5,649 nt of DNA from Chitinophagaceae bacterium (GTDB lineage: Bacteria > Bacteroidota > Bacteroidia > Chitinophagales > Chitinophagaceae). The DNA lies in assembly GCA_016786965.1 (NCBI GenBank), contig JAEUVL010000996.1:1-5649 (forward strand). Direction: 5' to 3'. The position numbers and the translations under genes are program-made. The notes under the pieces are model-generated. The model had not been told where the DNA came from. It saw only the letters and a program-made list of their open reading frames with translations, and ran no database searches. Below are positions 5,587-5,649 of the stretch, piece by piece; within the stretch, counting starts at the first letter, position 1, and each line of letters opens with the position of its first letter.

Positions 5587-5649
5587 TTATTGCTTTACAA
5601 ATTTACTTACTGCTGTTTCGCAGTTGCTGTTGCAAACCATTTTTACTAA
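5587..5649 (-). CDS. C-terminal end of a leftward gene, product unknown
   Basis: The minus strand is open from the right edge to a TAA at 5589-5587, giving 20 codons that end MVCNSNCETAVSKFVKQ. Two cysteines three residues apart (CNSNC) are the only notable feature. The open stretch is too short to be significant alone, but the minus-strand terminator 31 bp downstream argues that a leftward gene ends here. Only the tail is present, so no family is assigned. Confidence 0.5.
   Translation of the reverse strand, partial: LVKMVCNSNCETAVSKFVKQ

Overview
The window looks like chromosomal DNA from a Bacteroidota bacterium, most likely of the Chitinophagaceae or a close relative. The grounds are a one-chain gamma-alpha 2-oxoacid:ferredoxin oxidoreductase subunit, exported DUF3857/transglutaminase proteins, an intergenic S23-type four-helix-bundle gene, A-rich leaders without Shine-Dalgarno sequences, and promoter-like boxes resembling TAnnTTTG. 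No tRNA, rRNA, CRISPR array or transposase is visible.

Layout. The left half is transcribed leftwards. From right to left it holds an exported transglutaminase-like protein of 646 residues (2948 to 1008), a 195-bp gap, a four-helix-bundle S23-family protein (812 to 414), and the first 130 codons of a second exported protein that appears to be another DUF3857 family member (390 to the left edge). A 179-bp divergent intergenic region (2949-3127) separates this cluster from the rightward korA gene (3128-4984), the alpha subunit of 2-oxoglutarate (2-oxoacid):ferredoxin oxidoreductase. A strong intrinsic terminator follows korA. A short exported RidA/YjgF-family gene comes next (5083-5526). A second strong hairpin lies just after it, with its T-tract on the minus strand, so it fits best as the terminator of a leftward gene whose last 20 codons are visible at the right edge (5649 to 5587).

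Function. KorA belongs to central carbon metabolism (ferredoxin-linked 2-oxoacid oxidation in the TCA cycle) and needs a KorB partner that is not in the window. The two DUF3857-type proteins are predicted to be exported and to act in the envelope; their substrates are unknown. The RidA-like protein is also predicted to be exported, and it lacks the arginine that defines the enamine/imine deaminase branch.

The most unusual structure is around the S23-type gene. Degenerate heptamer repeats (GTTTAAG-like on the + strand) flank it on both sides, forming an imperfect 15-bp direct repeat, and one array runs into the gene so that it encodes the C-terminal residues. This suggests a small mobile or duplicable cassette inserted between two envelope-protein genes. 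No complete new multi-gene system can be claimed from this sequence.
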